Below are positions 20,930 through 32,196 of a stretch of DNA of 64,000 nucleotides, piece by piece. The stretch covers positions 3,100,001 through 3,164,000 of the forward strand of contig NC_063017.1 of the NCBI RefSeq assembly GCF_020509005.1, read 5' to 3'. Under the pieces are notes generated by a model. That model saw only the letters and a program-made list of their open reading frames with translations, did not search any database and had not been told where the DNA came from. The DNA comes from Fulvia fulva (taxonomy: Eukaryota > Ascomycota > Dothideomycetes > Mycosphaerellales > Mycosphaerellaceae). The translations under genes were made by a program, and so were the position numbers. Position 1 is the stretch's first letter; each line of letters begins with the position of its first letter.

Positions 20930-23746
20930 TAGATTTGTTATTCCCCTATTCTAGGACCCTATTCGGCCTATATAGATATATATATATATTGTTATATATA
21001 TAGGGAAACCCGAATAGGTGAAACTCCTTCCCGCCCCCGACTTCTCCTTATCTAGATTAGCTTTCCCTCTAAACGTACGTAGTCTATATTACTACCCCGT
21101 TAGCCCCCGCTCCTAGCCGGTCTCGTCGCGCTACGTCGTATCCTCTCTTCCTATACTACTCCTACTAGGCGGTACTATTCTAGCTAGCCCTTCTCTAGTA
21201 TCTAGTTCGTAATACGCCGTAGGTCCTTAGCGTTGTTAAGAAGTGCCCTAATCGTCCGGTTCCTCGCCTTTACTATCTACTCCCCCCTTCCTAGCGACTA
21301 CCTCGGACAGACGAGGAGTACGTACCGTACGTTCTAGGAGCGATAGCCGTAGGGGTAGCTAGTATTCGTATATTCTAGAACCTTCCTCTATAATAGGTAC
21401 CCCTAGAGGCCGATGTGTTCGCTTCGTAGTTAGGTTACTATACTACTCTATACCCTCGTAAGGCGGTAGTAGATAAGCTTCGGGGGGTGCTTAACCGCGG
21501 ATTTCGTAGCTAACTATTCCTTAGGTTATCCCGCTAGCTAAGGGCGTCTACTATACCCTATAACCTAGTTGTTCTACCTCTCTTTCTATAGTTGCTCTAT
21601 AAACGATTTCTTACCTTCCTATTATATTACTAGCTATTCGTCCCTTACCCGGTAGTTCGGCTCGTTTCCGGGTCGATTGCCCTTATACGCTAGTACTAAT
21701 TCGCGGGCCCTTACGACTATACTAGCGATAACCTTCTATACTAGGTACTATACCGACTTGCCTAAGTAGGAGGTCCGTAGTCCCTAGATATATAGGTCGA
21801 TCGGCGGTATAGCGGTCTCGTACTTAAGTATCCTCGTTAGTATCGACTTATATACCCCGGTAACCTTCCTTAGGCATTAGTTTTAGATCTTCGCTAGCGG
21901 CGCGACGAGTCCCTTCGATAGGTAGGCCCTCTCGCCTAAGGACTATACTTAGCTACTATAGGTAAGGACTAGCCGTATAATAGCCGTATATAGAAGTCGT
22001 AACTACCAAGAGTCCGCCCCCTATATAGACGTAGTAAGCCTCTAGTATAATGCTATATTCTATTTAGCTTTCCGTAATATTACCTATACGTACTTCCTCT
22101 ACCGTAGCGCCGGGTCTACCTATAGTCCGAGGATCCTAAGCTAATTTGCCGGGTTAGTCGTAAGCCCCTATATCTAGATAGAAGCTTATATATTATAGAA
22201 CCGTAGCCGGCGCGTAAAGTGTATTAGATTGTACTTTTCTAGGGTAACCCGAGCCCTATACCTCCTAGCCTAGTCCTCGTAGATCTTATGCTTCTCTTCT
22301 AGTAGCCTATAGTTCTCCTTAGTCGAGGAAGACTACGCTAGGATATTTATATCGTCTACAAAGCCGCTCGTAGCGGTGTTCTAGGATTCTAGGGCTAGGA
22401 GTAGCGTCGCTATAAAGAAGAGGAATAGAATAGGTACTAGCGTTAAGCCTTACGGGATTCTAGTATAGACTACTTAAAATAGGCTTCTATACTAGCCGAC
22501 TAGGATCGACGTGCTACGGCTTTAGAGGTAGGACCGTACGAAGTTGACAAGCTACTTAGGGAGTCCTTTCGACCTTAGGATATAGAGTAGCCGCGGGTAT
22601 AATACGTAGTCGAAGGCTCCCGATATGTCTAGGCTAAGTAAGGAAGCTACCTTGTCCCTATTCTTATACTAGATAGCCTTTACCTAAGAGGTAATAAGTT
22701 CTATCGCGGATAGCGTCGATCGCTATAGGCGCGTACCTATCTAGGTGTCCGGGAGTAGGGAGTGTTCCTCTACCGCCTCGGAGAGTCTCGTTATAACTAG
22801 CTTCTTAAGCGCCTTCCTAAGAGTATTAAGGAGCGCAATTGGGCGGTACGACTTCACCTACGTATAGTCTTCCTTTTACGGCTTACGTAGGACCACTATC
22901 GTCGATTGTTTAAATGCTATCGGGTAGTATCCGGTCTATAGGTAGGCGTTAAAGATCGCTATAACTACTAGGGCTAGTTAATCTCTATACTTCTTTAGTA
23001 GCTCGTTTAGGATCCTATCCGGCCCCGGGGCTTTCCTCGCCGGTAACTTCCTAAGTATAGCGGTAACTTCTCCCTTAGATATATTCTATTAGACCGCGAT
23101 ACTAGGGGCTAGGGGAGTAGAGCTATTTATATCGCTTAGATTAGCCTCGACTAGGGGCGGGAAGAACTTACTAGCTAGTAGACGCGCCTTAGCCTCGGGG
23201 TTACTAACCGGGCTACTAGGCGATTATAGCGCTAGGATAGAGAAGGAGAGGCTCTATATAGAGTCCTATCGGGCCTATTTTACTAGCTTCTATATCCTCG
23301 CTAGCTTATCGGCGATTTCTTCTACTATAGCTCTCTAGCCGACTACTTTCTCCCTCCGTATTATAGCTTTCTTCTATTAGTATACCTCCCTATATACGTT
23401 CTAGGCCTCCTCGCTATAGCTACTCGTCCACACCCGGCGGGCTCTCCTTACTTCTCTTACTACCGTAGTGTACTTCGGCGTCTAGTATAGTTTAGACTAT
23501 ATCGTTAGTTAGGTAAGCGGAACGTAAAGTAAGGTCGCTTTTCTTATTACGTCTATTAACCCTTAGACTACCTCGTCTATCTCGTCTTTACTATTATATT
23601 ACTACTACGCGATCTAGACTAGCCTCTCGGAGTCGTCTAGGTATACCTAGATATTAGCCTAGTAGGCCTTCCCCTAGTTTAGCTTAGGGGTTCTCGCTAG
23701 TATATATTATATCTATATCGTAATAGAGGTCCTAATTAGTATATAG
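20930..23746 (-). mobile_element. 5'-truncated LINE retrotransposon copy, RIP-degraded, reverse orientation
   Basis: This segment is the reverse complement of 24560-27385, nearly base for base. It therefore carries the reverse transcriptase and C-terminal part of the same LINE with the 3' end at about 20930. It stops at 23746, before the endonuclease region, consistent with the 5' truncation usual for LINEs. All frames are broken by TAG and TAA. Confidence 0.85.
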
Positions 23747-23990
23747 GCCTAGTAGGAGTAGTATAGGAAGAGAGGATACGACGTAGCGCGACGAGACCGG
23801 CTAGGAGCGGGGGCTAACGGGGTAGTAATATAGACTACGTACGTTTAGAGGGAAAGCTAATCTAGATAAGGAGAAGTCGGGGGCGGGAAGGAGTTTCACC
23901 TATTCGGGTTTCCCTATATATATAACAATATATATATATCTATATAGGCCGGATAGGGTCCTAGAACAGGGGAATGACAAATCTATCTAT
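23747..23990 (+). mobile_element. 3'-terminal fragment of the same LINE, forward orientation
   Basis: Begins gcctagtaggagtag and matches 27138-27385 (the 3' end of the next copy). It is also the inverted repeat of 20930-21172. It directly abuts the broken 5' end of the reverse copy, so the two form a head-to-head junction at 23746/23747. Confidence 0.8.
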
Positions 23991-26900
23991 ATATCTACTA
24001 TATCCTAGTAATCTAGGAGCTATAGATTAACCCGTACTATAAGAGACTAACGACCTATAAGTTACTAGGCTATACAATATACCTACGAAGCGACGGTAGA
24101 CCCCGTACGTACTTCTATATTAGTAAGGATATACTAGAATCCGACTAGGAGGTAGTATACTACGCGGACGAAGAAGGCGGGGGAGACATTACCTCCCTCT
24201 ATATAGGTACTACTTAGATATATAACGTATATATATAGCCGCTAGCCTCGAGGTCTAGTCGCGACCTTAGGGTCTATAGATACCTAGATAGTACGCTTAA
24301 GAGATAAGGGTACTATATTATAGTAGGAGACTTTAATATATACTACCCTTCCTAGGAAAGCCTTATATAGCCGTACCCTATAGCCGACGAAGTAATCGAC
24401 TTGATAGCGAGTAACGTAATTGCCCTTAATACCCCGAAGGACCTATATACCTAGAAGAGAGGGGGACTCTAAGGTACGATCGACCTCTCCTAGATCTTAG
24501 ATAGCTACTACTATAAGGTAACCTACTATAGGATCGAACATAAGCTCGAGGCGTCGTTAGACTATATACTAGTTAGGACCTCTATTACGATATAGATATA
24601 ATATATACTAGCGAGAACCCCTAAGCTAAACTAGGGGAAGGCCTACTAGGCTAATATCTAGGTATACCTAGACGACTCCGAGAGGCTAGTCTAGATCGCG
24701 TAGTAGTAATATAATAGTAAAGACGAGATAGACGAGGTAGTCTAAGGGTTAATAGACGTAATAAGAAAAGCGACCTTACTTTACGTTCCGCTTACCTAAC
24801 TAACGATATAGTCTAAACTATACTAGACGCCGAAGTACACTACGGTAGTAAGAGAAGTAAGGAGAGCCCGCCGGGTGTGGACGAGTAGCTATAGCGAGGA
24901 GGCCTAGAACGTATATAGGGAGGTATACTAATAGAAGAAAGCTATAATACGGAGGGAGAAAGTAGTCGGCTAGAGAGCTATAGTAGAAGAAATCGCCGAT
25001 AAGCTAGCGAGGATATAGAAGCTAGTAAAATAGGCCCGATAGGACTCTATATAGAGCCTCTCCTTCTCTATCCTAGCGCTATAATCGCCTAGTAGCCCGG
25101 TTAGTAACCCCGAGGCTAAGGCGCGTCTACTAGCTAGTAAGTTCTTCCCGCCCCTAGTCGAGGCTAATCTAAGCGATATAAATAGCTCTACTCCCCTAGC
25201 CCCTAGTATCGCGGTCTAATAGAATATATCTAAGGGAGAAGTTACCGCTATACTTAGGAAGTTACCGGCGAGGAAAGCCCCGGGGCCGGATAGGATCCTA
25301 AACGAGCTACTAAAGAAGTATAGAGATTAACTAGCCCTAGTAGTTATAGCGATCTTTAACGCCTACCTATAGACCGGATACTACCCGATAGCATTTAAAC
25401 AATCGACGATAGTGGTCCTACGTAAGCCGTAAAAGGAAGACTATACGTAGGTGAAGTCGTACCGCCCAATTGCGCTCCTTAATACTCTTAGGAAGGCGCT
25501 TAAGAAGCTAGTTATAACGAGACTCTCCGAGGCGGTAGAGGAACACTCCCTACTCCCGGACACCTAGATAGGTACGCGCCTATAGCGATCGACGCTATCC
25601 GCGATAGAACTTATTACCTCTTAGGTAAAGGCTATCTAGTATAAGAATAGGGACAAGGTAGCTTCCTTACTTAGCCTAGACATATCGGGAGCCTTCGACT
25701 ACGTATTATACCCGCGGCTACTCTATATCCTAAGGTCGAAAGGACTCCCTAAGTAGCTTGTCAACTTCGTACGGTCCTACCTCTAAAGCCGTAGCACGTC
25801 GATCCTAGTCGGCTAGTATAGAAGCCTATTTTAAGTAGTCTATACTAGAATCCCGTAAGGCTTAACGCTAGTACCTATTCTATTCCTCTTCTTTATAGCG
25901 ACGCTACTCCTAGCCCTAGAATCCTAGAACACCGCTACGAGCGGCTTTGTAGACGATATAAATATCCTAGCGTAGTCTTCCTCGACTAAGGAGAACTATA
26001 GGCTACTAGAAGAGAAGCATAAGATCTACGAGGACTAGGCTAGGAGGTATAGGGCTCGGGTTACCCTAGAAAAGTACAATCTAATACACTTTACGCGCCG
26101 GCTACGGTTCTATAATATATAAGCTTCTATCTAGATATAGGGGCTTACGACTAACCCGGCAAATTAGCTTAGGATCCTCGGACTATAGGTAGACCCGGCG
26201 CTACGGTAGAGGAAGTACGTATAGGTAATATTACGGAAAGCTAAATAGAATATAGCATTATACTAGAGGCTTACTACGTCTATATAGGGGGCGGACTCTT
26301 GGTAGTTACGACTTCTATATACGGCTATTATACGGCTAGTCCTTACCTATAGTAGCTAAGTATAGTCCTTAGGCGAGAGGGCCTACCTATCGAAGGGACT
26401 CGTCGCGCCGCTAGCGAAGATCTAAAACTAATGCCTAAGGAAGGTTACCGGGGTATATAAGTCGATACTAACGAGGATACTTAAGTACGAGACCGCTATA
26501 CCGCCGATCGACCTATATATCTAGGGACTACGGACCTCCTACTTAGGCAAGTCGGTATAGTACCTAGTATAGAAGGTTATCGCTAGTATAGTCGTAAGGG
26601 CCCGCGAATTAGTACTAGCGTATAAGGGCAATCGACCCGGAAACGAGCCGAACTACCGGGTAAGGGACGAATAGCTAGTAATATAATAGGAAGGTAAGAA
26701 ATCGTTTATAGAGCAACTATAGAAAGAGAGGTAGAACAACTAGGTTATAGGGTATAGTAGACGCCCTTAGCTAGCGGGATAACCTAAGGAATAGTTAGCT
26801 ACGAAATCCGCGGTTAAGCACCCCCCGAAGCTTATCTACTACCGCCTTACGAGGGTATAGAGTAGTATAGTAACCTAACTACGAAGCGAACACATCGGCC

Positions 26901-27385
26901 TCTAGGGGTACCTATTATAGAGGAAGGTTCTAGAATATACGAATACTAGCTACCCCTACGGCTATCGCTCCTAGAACGTACGGTACGTACTCCTCGTCTG
27001 TCCGAGGTAGTCGCTAGGAAGGGGGGAGTAGATAGTAAAGGCGAGGAACCGGACGATTAGGGCACTTCTTAACAACGCTAAGGACCTACGGCGTATTACG
27101 AACTAGATACTAGAGAAGGGCTAGCTAGAATAGTACCGCCTAGTAGGAGTGGTATAGGAAGAGAGGATACGACGTAGCGCGACGAGACCGGCTAGGAGCG
27201 GGGGCTAACGGGGTAGTAATATAGACTACGTACGTTTAGAGGGAAAGCTAATCTAGATAAGGAGTAGTTAGGGGCGGGAAGGGTTTCTACCTATTCGGGT
27301 TTCCCTTTGTATATAATAATAGATATATACCTAAATAGACCGAATAGGGTCCTAGAATAGTGGATCGACAAATCTATCTACCTAA
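23991..27385 (+). mobile_element. LINE retrotransposon (Tad1/I-like ORF2), RIP-degraded, forward orientation
   Basis: With stops ignored, the forward strand reads as a LINE ORF2. Near 24050-24500 is the apurinic endonuclease (IVGDFNIYYPS, then GTIDLS). Near 25230-26000 is the reverse transcriptase, including a SGAFDYVLYPRLLYILRSKG segment and the catalytic box GFVDDINILA (the YADD position). Near 26800-26990 is the C-terminal segment reading YPYGYRS where a CxC zinc motif is expected. ORF1 and the start of the endonuclease are missing. CAG, CAA and TGG codons have turned into stops throughout. The best match by domain order is a fungal Tad1-type or I-type LINE, but the clade was not tested. 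Confidence 0.87.
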
Positions 27386-27880
27386 TTAAGAAGTTGGTTA
27401 TACTAAGACACAATTTCTAGCTTACTAGTATTCCTAGCTTACTAGTACTTTACGTTATAGCTACTATAAGAAGTTTAGAAGATAAGATAATATATAACCT
27501 AATTATCGTTATTTAGAACATTGCTATAAGTAAGTTAGACTATATATACTCCGGGCCGTAGATTAAAAGTGCGTCGTAGTTTAAAACGGTAGCGAAAAGG
27601 TAGATTTTGTATTTTCAAATTCTCCCCGCAAAATTTCGGAGCAGGTCTTCCGGTAGGCAAAATGCACAAAGTGCTGCTCCAAACTACGAAGTCGATTTTT
27701 GACCCTGTCCATTTCGATCTGCACTTACCAAGTTACCGGGTTAGGTAGGGGAGATGCCCGGCGCGTCTATTTCAACCTGCAAACCCATCCTGCACCCGGA
27801 TTGCAGGGTGAAATGGACAGGCCCTAATGCTTCGATATCTTCAGGCGCTGGTGAGACACCACACGACGCTCAGGACTGGG
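27386..27880. other. Exit from the island, non-coding
   Basis: AT-rich to about 27600, then normal composition. A 12-bp inverted repeat (cctgtccatttc at 27705 and gaaatggacagg near 27811) is present. No gene is supported. Confidence 0.4.
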
Positions 27881-28490
27881 GTCCGGTTCGATTGCTCAAT
27901 CTCGTGTCTCAATATCGTGTCCGTTACACCACATTGAGGTGTGTTCGATAGCCCTTAATGCCGTGTCTCATTTTCGTGCCTCAATATCACCAATATCGTG
28001 TTGCAATCTCTTTCTCGCTTGGTTGCCTTGATGTAGTATAGCGCTGCTTATTCTCCGAGATTTCGACATTGAGGGCTCTCTTTCTCAATGTCATGACATT
28101 GGAGCTAAAGAATGGAGCCAACACTGGATTCGGATAGGCGTGTGTTGTTGAGGCGGCGTGTTGCCAGACGCAACGTTAGAATAGCTGCTATATTGGTGAC
28201 TCGAATGGTGAATGAGTATCAGCTGTCGATGTCGCTCGGCCGGTTGAATCGAAGCGTGTACAACAACAGGTGGAAGGGTGAGCAACTTACTGCAGAGCTG
28301 CTGTTAGTGAATCCCTTGAGGTTGTTCCGATATTGTCGCTTCACACGATATTGGAAGCGATAATTGGGCTATCGAACACACCTCATTTTCGTGTGAGATA
28401 AGCCTTGGCAACGACAGTGATATTGAACACGCTAACTACACCGATATTGAGGACGATATTGAGACACGAGATTGAGCGATCGAACCGGAC
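27881..28490 (+). mobile_element. 610-bp inverted-repeat element, probable non-autonomous PIF/Harbinger-type transposon
   Basis: The left end gtccggttcgattgctcaat is the inverted partner of the right end attgagcgatcgaaccggac, and similarity extends through ctcgtgtctcaatatcgt. A second inverted pair (gaggtgtgttcgatagccc at 27936, gggctatcgaacacacctc at 28365) lies inside. The flanks repeat ctggg (27876-27880 and 28491-28495). Shifting the ends by one base gives a 3-bp TGG duplication instead, which would fit PIF/Harbinger better. A forward frame at 28112-28363 starts MEPTLDSDRRVLLRRRVARR and contains LLLVNPLRLFRYCRF, like the N terminus of Harbinger-type transposases. Unlike the island, it shows no RIP and so is probably younger. 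Confidence 0.72.
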
Positions 28491-29903
28491 CTGGGATGAG
28501 TATACGAGCTCCTGCTATATTGGGACAGTGGAGCACACGCGGCTGATATGACTGTCGGAATGCATGTCTCTCCGCGGTTTAGAGTCGCTCCTCCGCAATG
28601 TGGCTCAACCTCGAGCCGACAGCCAGCCCGAGCGTCAATGATATAGCCCCACTGTGCATAGGGGGCGTAGGATCTGTGCATAGGCGTACAGACGCCTAGA
28701 CAGTAGACACGAGTAAATCGCGTGACCCCGGAGCCAAATCACTCCCGACCCCCGGACTCACGGGTTGCCTGTGTGCAACGGCGCAGCCTTTGCATAAAAC
28801 ACCAATGAGACCAACCATTACTTGAACGATTATCGTATTGATGATGGCTGCGCTGCTGAACATAGCTGACTGCTTTATCGCCCGAAGGGACTCCTTGGCG
28901 CAGATATATCACACGTTTGCCTTCTTCGATGGCCAGAAGGGATCCGCGCGTCGCGTAACGCTGACCGACACTGATAGCGAACGGGCAAGCAGTCGAAGGA
29001 CATCGCTAGTGTCAGTCCTCGAACAAAACAAAATGGAAAGAAGCAACCACTAATGCAAGCACAGTAGCACGAGGGCTATATCCTTGCTCGCACGCGATTC
29101 CCCCGCGGCTTCACAAGCCTTTGCCTGCCACGCAAGCGCTCCCCGGGTTTATACTGCGCCGAGCATGTCTCACAGCATGTCCACTTAATCAGTTTTTACG
29201 ATGTGGAGCATATGGAGGTGAAGCGCTTCAGGGCATACAGAGTCTTGACACGTCGGAGGTTTATTTCGTTAGCCTGGTTCTGGTGCAATACGAGGATTGC
29301 GGTCAATCGATGCGCTGCCCTCAACGCAATCTGGCACAGCTGTGCTAATGAAATGACCTTCCGATGTTTCGAGATGCTGCACACATCGTGAAGTGTCGAG
29401 GCTCTACGAGGAAGTCGTACCGAAGCGTGAACATTCCAACCGAATCCTTCACATGGACCAGCTAAAGATCTCGCCCCTGTCGCACACGAGATATGTCACC
29501 ATAGGACATACCCTATATCTTGGAGCACGGCGCGTGGCTTGAATATCGAAATAGACTATGGAGACAGCTTATCGTGTGACCTTGATGGGACCAGCCGTCC
29601 ACTCACCCTTAGCACATCACCAGTAATTGACTAGTCATGCTCATGGCAGTGATACGACCACAAGATATGACCACATGAGACATAGATATGATGTCTCAGT
29701 CCGACGATGTAGCGCTCCTCATTCTCCTCGCATACGCTTCGCTTACACTCTGAACACGCTGATGGCGGGGCTACATTGCCGCAAGATAAAGACATGGCGA
29801 AGACGACATAAGCTACTGACCGTCCACAGCAGCAAGTCTCCATCAGTCTCCTAACTCACAACCGTCTCTCTCCACTTCTCTATCACACCATCATATAATC
29901 ACA
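28491..29903. other. Gene-poor region between the inverted-repeat element and a secreted protein gene
   Basis: 1.4 kb of normal composition. Frames of 60-75 codons occur on both strands without motifs. Pyrimidine-rich sequence just before 29904 fits a fungal promoter. Confidence 0.4.
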
Positions 29904-30438
29904 ATGCTCCTTTCCCCACTCCCGACCCTGGTCCTCTCCCTCCTCCTCGCCACCAAGTTCGTCAGAAGCCCCATCTCTCAACGCCCCTTATCTAACACCT
30001 CCACAGCACCCTAGCAAATCTCCACTCCTACGGCGTCTGCGTCAAAGACAGGTGCTCTCCCCACCACACCCATCTGGATTCCATCGCTAACTTGCCCGTC
30101 CACCAGAGTCCAACAGCCCATCGGCGGCACAGCCGGGAGCGTCTCCTACACCTGGAGCGACGACTACACGATCCTAGCCGCCGAGACGGAATGCGCGTGC
30201 AATTACTACAAGGCGAGGAATACAGGCAGTGAGCAGTGGGATACGTGTCCCGATTGTACGTATAATGGGTTGGAGTGTCAGAGTGATGGGTGGCATATTG
30301 GTGGGAATGAGGTGAGTGAGAGATTCTGAACGCCGATGGGTGGACGCAGAGATGTAGGAGTGCTGATTGTAGGGGTACCTGCAGTTGAATTATTATTGTA
30401 GGGAGCTGTGTCATGCGCCGGAGAGTGTGGGGAATTGA
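29904..30438 (+). CDS. Small secreted protein with eight cysteines, candidate effector
   Basis: Not recognised. Four exons, 29904-29956, 30007-30051, 30107-30311 and 30373-30438, give 122 residues. The signal peptide is MLLSPLPTLVLSLLLATN or close to it. The mature protein has eight cysteines at 29, 62, 64, 80, 83, 90, 110 and 114, many aromatic residues, and segments such as SYTWSDDYTILAAETECAC. All three introns are 50-61 nt with GT-AG ends, intron 2 carries a gctaac branch point, and none of the exons is open on its own over the full length. The frame holds across all four joins, which is strong support. It lies 2.3 kb from the RIP island and next to a young inverted-repeat element. Confidence 0.75.
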
Positions 30439-30740
30439 GCGTGGGACGTGATGGGTCGATGGATGGGGCGATGAGGAGAATTCGTCTGTTATTGGGATGC
30501 TGTACGATACGCTATGAAGAAGAGAGAGACCGCTGTAAACGAACCAGAATACCACCAAGCGTTGCTTCCGCTCTTGCCCAATCTGTAGACCAAGAACCAC
30601 TTCCTCCCACCTAACCCCCTGAGTTGCAGCCATACTCTACGATCAAAATCGAATGGCAGGTTGATCGCACTTTAAAAGTACAGAACCCGGTACCAGTAGC
30701 CCCACACTCTCCTAGCCATCGATCCCGCCACCTCTCCACC
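30439..30740. other. Intergenic region between convergent genes
   Basis: 302 bp. No coding signal. Serves as the 3' flank of both neighbours. Confidence 0.4.
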
Positions 30741-31184
30741 CTATCCACCCCTCCTGAACACAATCCCCTCATTGCCCCTAAGCCCACTTCCTTCATCCGC
30801 GTCATGATCCTCCAGGAATGCTCCCGTGGCAAGCAACACGATCACCACCACAATGATAATCAACCCAATTCCAGCGCACACGCGACTACAGCAGGTAGGC
30901 CGGATGCCGCGGGGATGCAGGACATGGGGGGTGATGTTGATCGAGTTGGGAGGAACCCGGAGTGTGGTCGGAGTGTTGGCTTCGAGGTCGTTTGATAGTG
31001 CTTCGGGAGGCGCTCGCTTGGCAGTGGATGGTGAGCGGGTGGTGGAGGTGTGGGTGGGGAAATTGTGGGAGAGGTCGTTGTAACTCGGGACAGGTTCGAT
31101 GGCTTGTTCGTTGGGTGCTGAGTAGTGGGGTGGGCTGGAGTTATCGTGCGCCATGTGTACTGCTGGTGGTGGTTGGAGGACCAT
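30741..31184 (-). CDS. Pro/Ser-rich single-pass membrane protein, hypothetical
   Basis: 147 residues from ATG 31184 (an in-frame ATG at 31154 is also possible). About 100 residues are disordered and Pro/Ser/Thr/His-rich, with SSPPHYSAPNEQ and EPVPSYNDL, short motifs of the kind bound by WW or SH3 domains. Then comes a TCCSRVC cluster, a likely palmitoylation site, next to one strong transmembrane segment (GLIIIVVVIVLLATGAFL, about residues 105-125). The tail is short and acidic. Layout suggests a single-pass protein with a long cytosolic N terminus. No function can be assigned. Confidence 0.6.
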   Translation of the reverse strand: MVLQPPPAVHMAHDNSSPPHYSAPNEQAIEPVPSYNDLSHNFPTHTSTTRSPSTAKRAPPEALSNDLEANTPTTLRVPPNSINITPHVLHPRGIRPTCCSRVCAGIGLIIIVVVIVLLATGAFLEDHDADEGSGLRGNEGIVFRRGG

Positions 31185-32196
31185 GGTGGGCTGACTTATG
31201 ATATGTTGGGCGGTGAGGTGCAGGCAGATGGGCTGAAGATGCGATTGGGGAGTGATAATACAGCGATTGTATGCAACGCGATAGTGCCAATGGCAGGCAA
31301 ACTCAGTGCTACCTTCCCATGGACCTTTGGTGGTGCTAGAGGTAATGCTGACCCATCTATGTGCTAAAGTTACCATCAAGTTGGTTGGCCGTCCGCGATA
31401 TCGGGCGCAATGGCGAGTAGGTTGTCGGGAAGCGAATGGAGTGGCAAGGTGGGATGACATGTCTCCGTGTATGTCTGAAAGTAAGTCCATCGGAGTGAAA
31501 TGTGAAGAGCACTAGCAGTGTAAGGAGATGTTGCGTAAGAAAGGCGACTGCTTCAAAATCTGCCAGTCTGTGGCGCCGAGGTCAGCCACTTGCTTCGGGG
31601 AAGTATAGCGAGCCAATTTCTTGAAGATCTTAAATCACCAAGGATCTCAACAGAGCAACATTTGCACTCGTGAAGCTCAAGAGTACAGTCGATTCCGTCT
31701 TCGGTAGCATACTTCGGCATCCCGATGTCCAAGCCGATGTCGCTCGGCCCGAAAAGCTAATTGTAGCAAAAGTACCACTGCCAGGGTTCGCACAGTGCTG
31801 ACAGGAGAAGCCTCTTGCTGATCGCGCCCAATTGTAGTGCAAGCGCTGTTGCTGGGGCGGTCCAATGCACAGTGGAAGGCTCGCGAGTCAATTCTGCCCA
31901 TGTCCAGGCTCAACCTTAGGCTGCTTAAGCTTTGCATATCCGACCAGTTTCCCTTACGTTGAAGGAGAGTCACACGGATCCGTAACGCTATAATGGGTCA
32001 CTTCCCAACTTCGAAGCGTTGTCTGGAACCCACAAAGTGTCAGAGGCGCCTGACGAGACGTCAGAATCACCCTGTGCTCCCCGCGCTTGGCGAGATTTCA
32101 TCGTGAGCTCTGCCAGGTCGCTCGTACTCCAGGGCCAGACAGCTACACCTCCGCCACAAGCGCCAAGTCTTCCATATCGTGCGCCAACTGCACAAC
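31185..32196. other. Intergenic region between two divergent membrane-protein genes
   Basis: About 1 kb containing both promoters. Small open frames on the reverse strand (31630-31973) have no motif. Confidence 0.4.

Larger units (their letters stand above)
19300..27600. repeat. RIP-saturated transposon island, no open frames
   Basis: About 8.3 kb in which no frame on either strand reaches 60 codons. CA and TG dinucleotides are almost gone while TA is everywhere and CG is kept, for example throughout 24001-24060. This is what repeat-induced point mutation (CpA to TpA on both strands) leaves behind. Glutamine and tryptophan codons in the old transposase and reverse transcriptase frames have become TAG or TAA. 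The island contains a Fot1/pogo-type element (19405-20554) and three LINE pieces (20930-27385). Confidence 0.9.

Noticed and set aside
20930..23990. LINE twin-priming (5' inversion) as the cause of the inverted arrangement
   Set aside because: The inverted piece contains its own 3' end, which twin priming would not produce.
19300..27600. Possibility that the ORF-free block is a centromere or a structural RNA region
   Set aside because: Transposase and reverse transcriptase readings, TA-flanked inverted ends and CA/TG depletion explain it as RIP-degraded transposons.
27881..27895. gtccggttcgattgc, looks like a tRNA B box
   Set aside because: It is the terminal inverted repeat of the 610-bp element and has no tRNA body.
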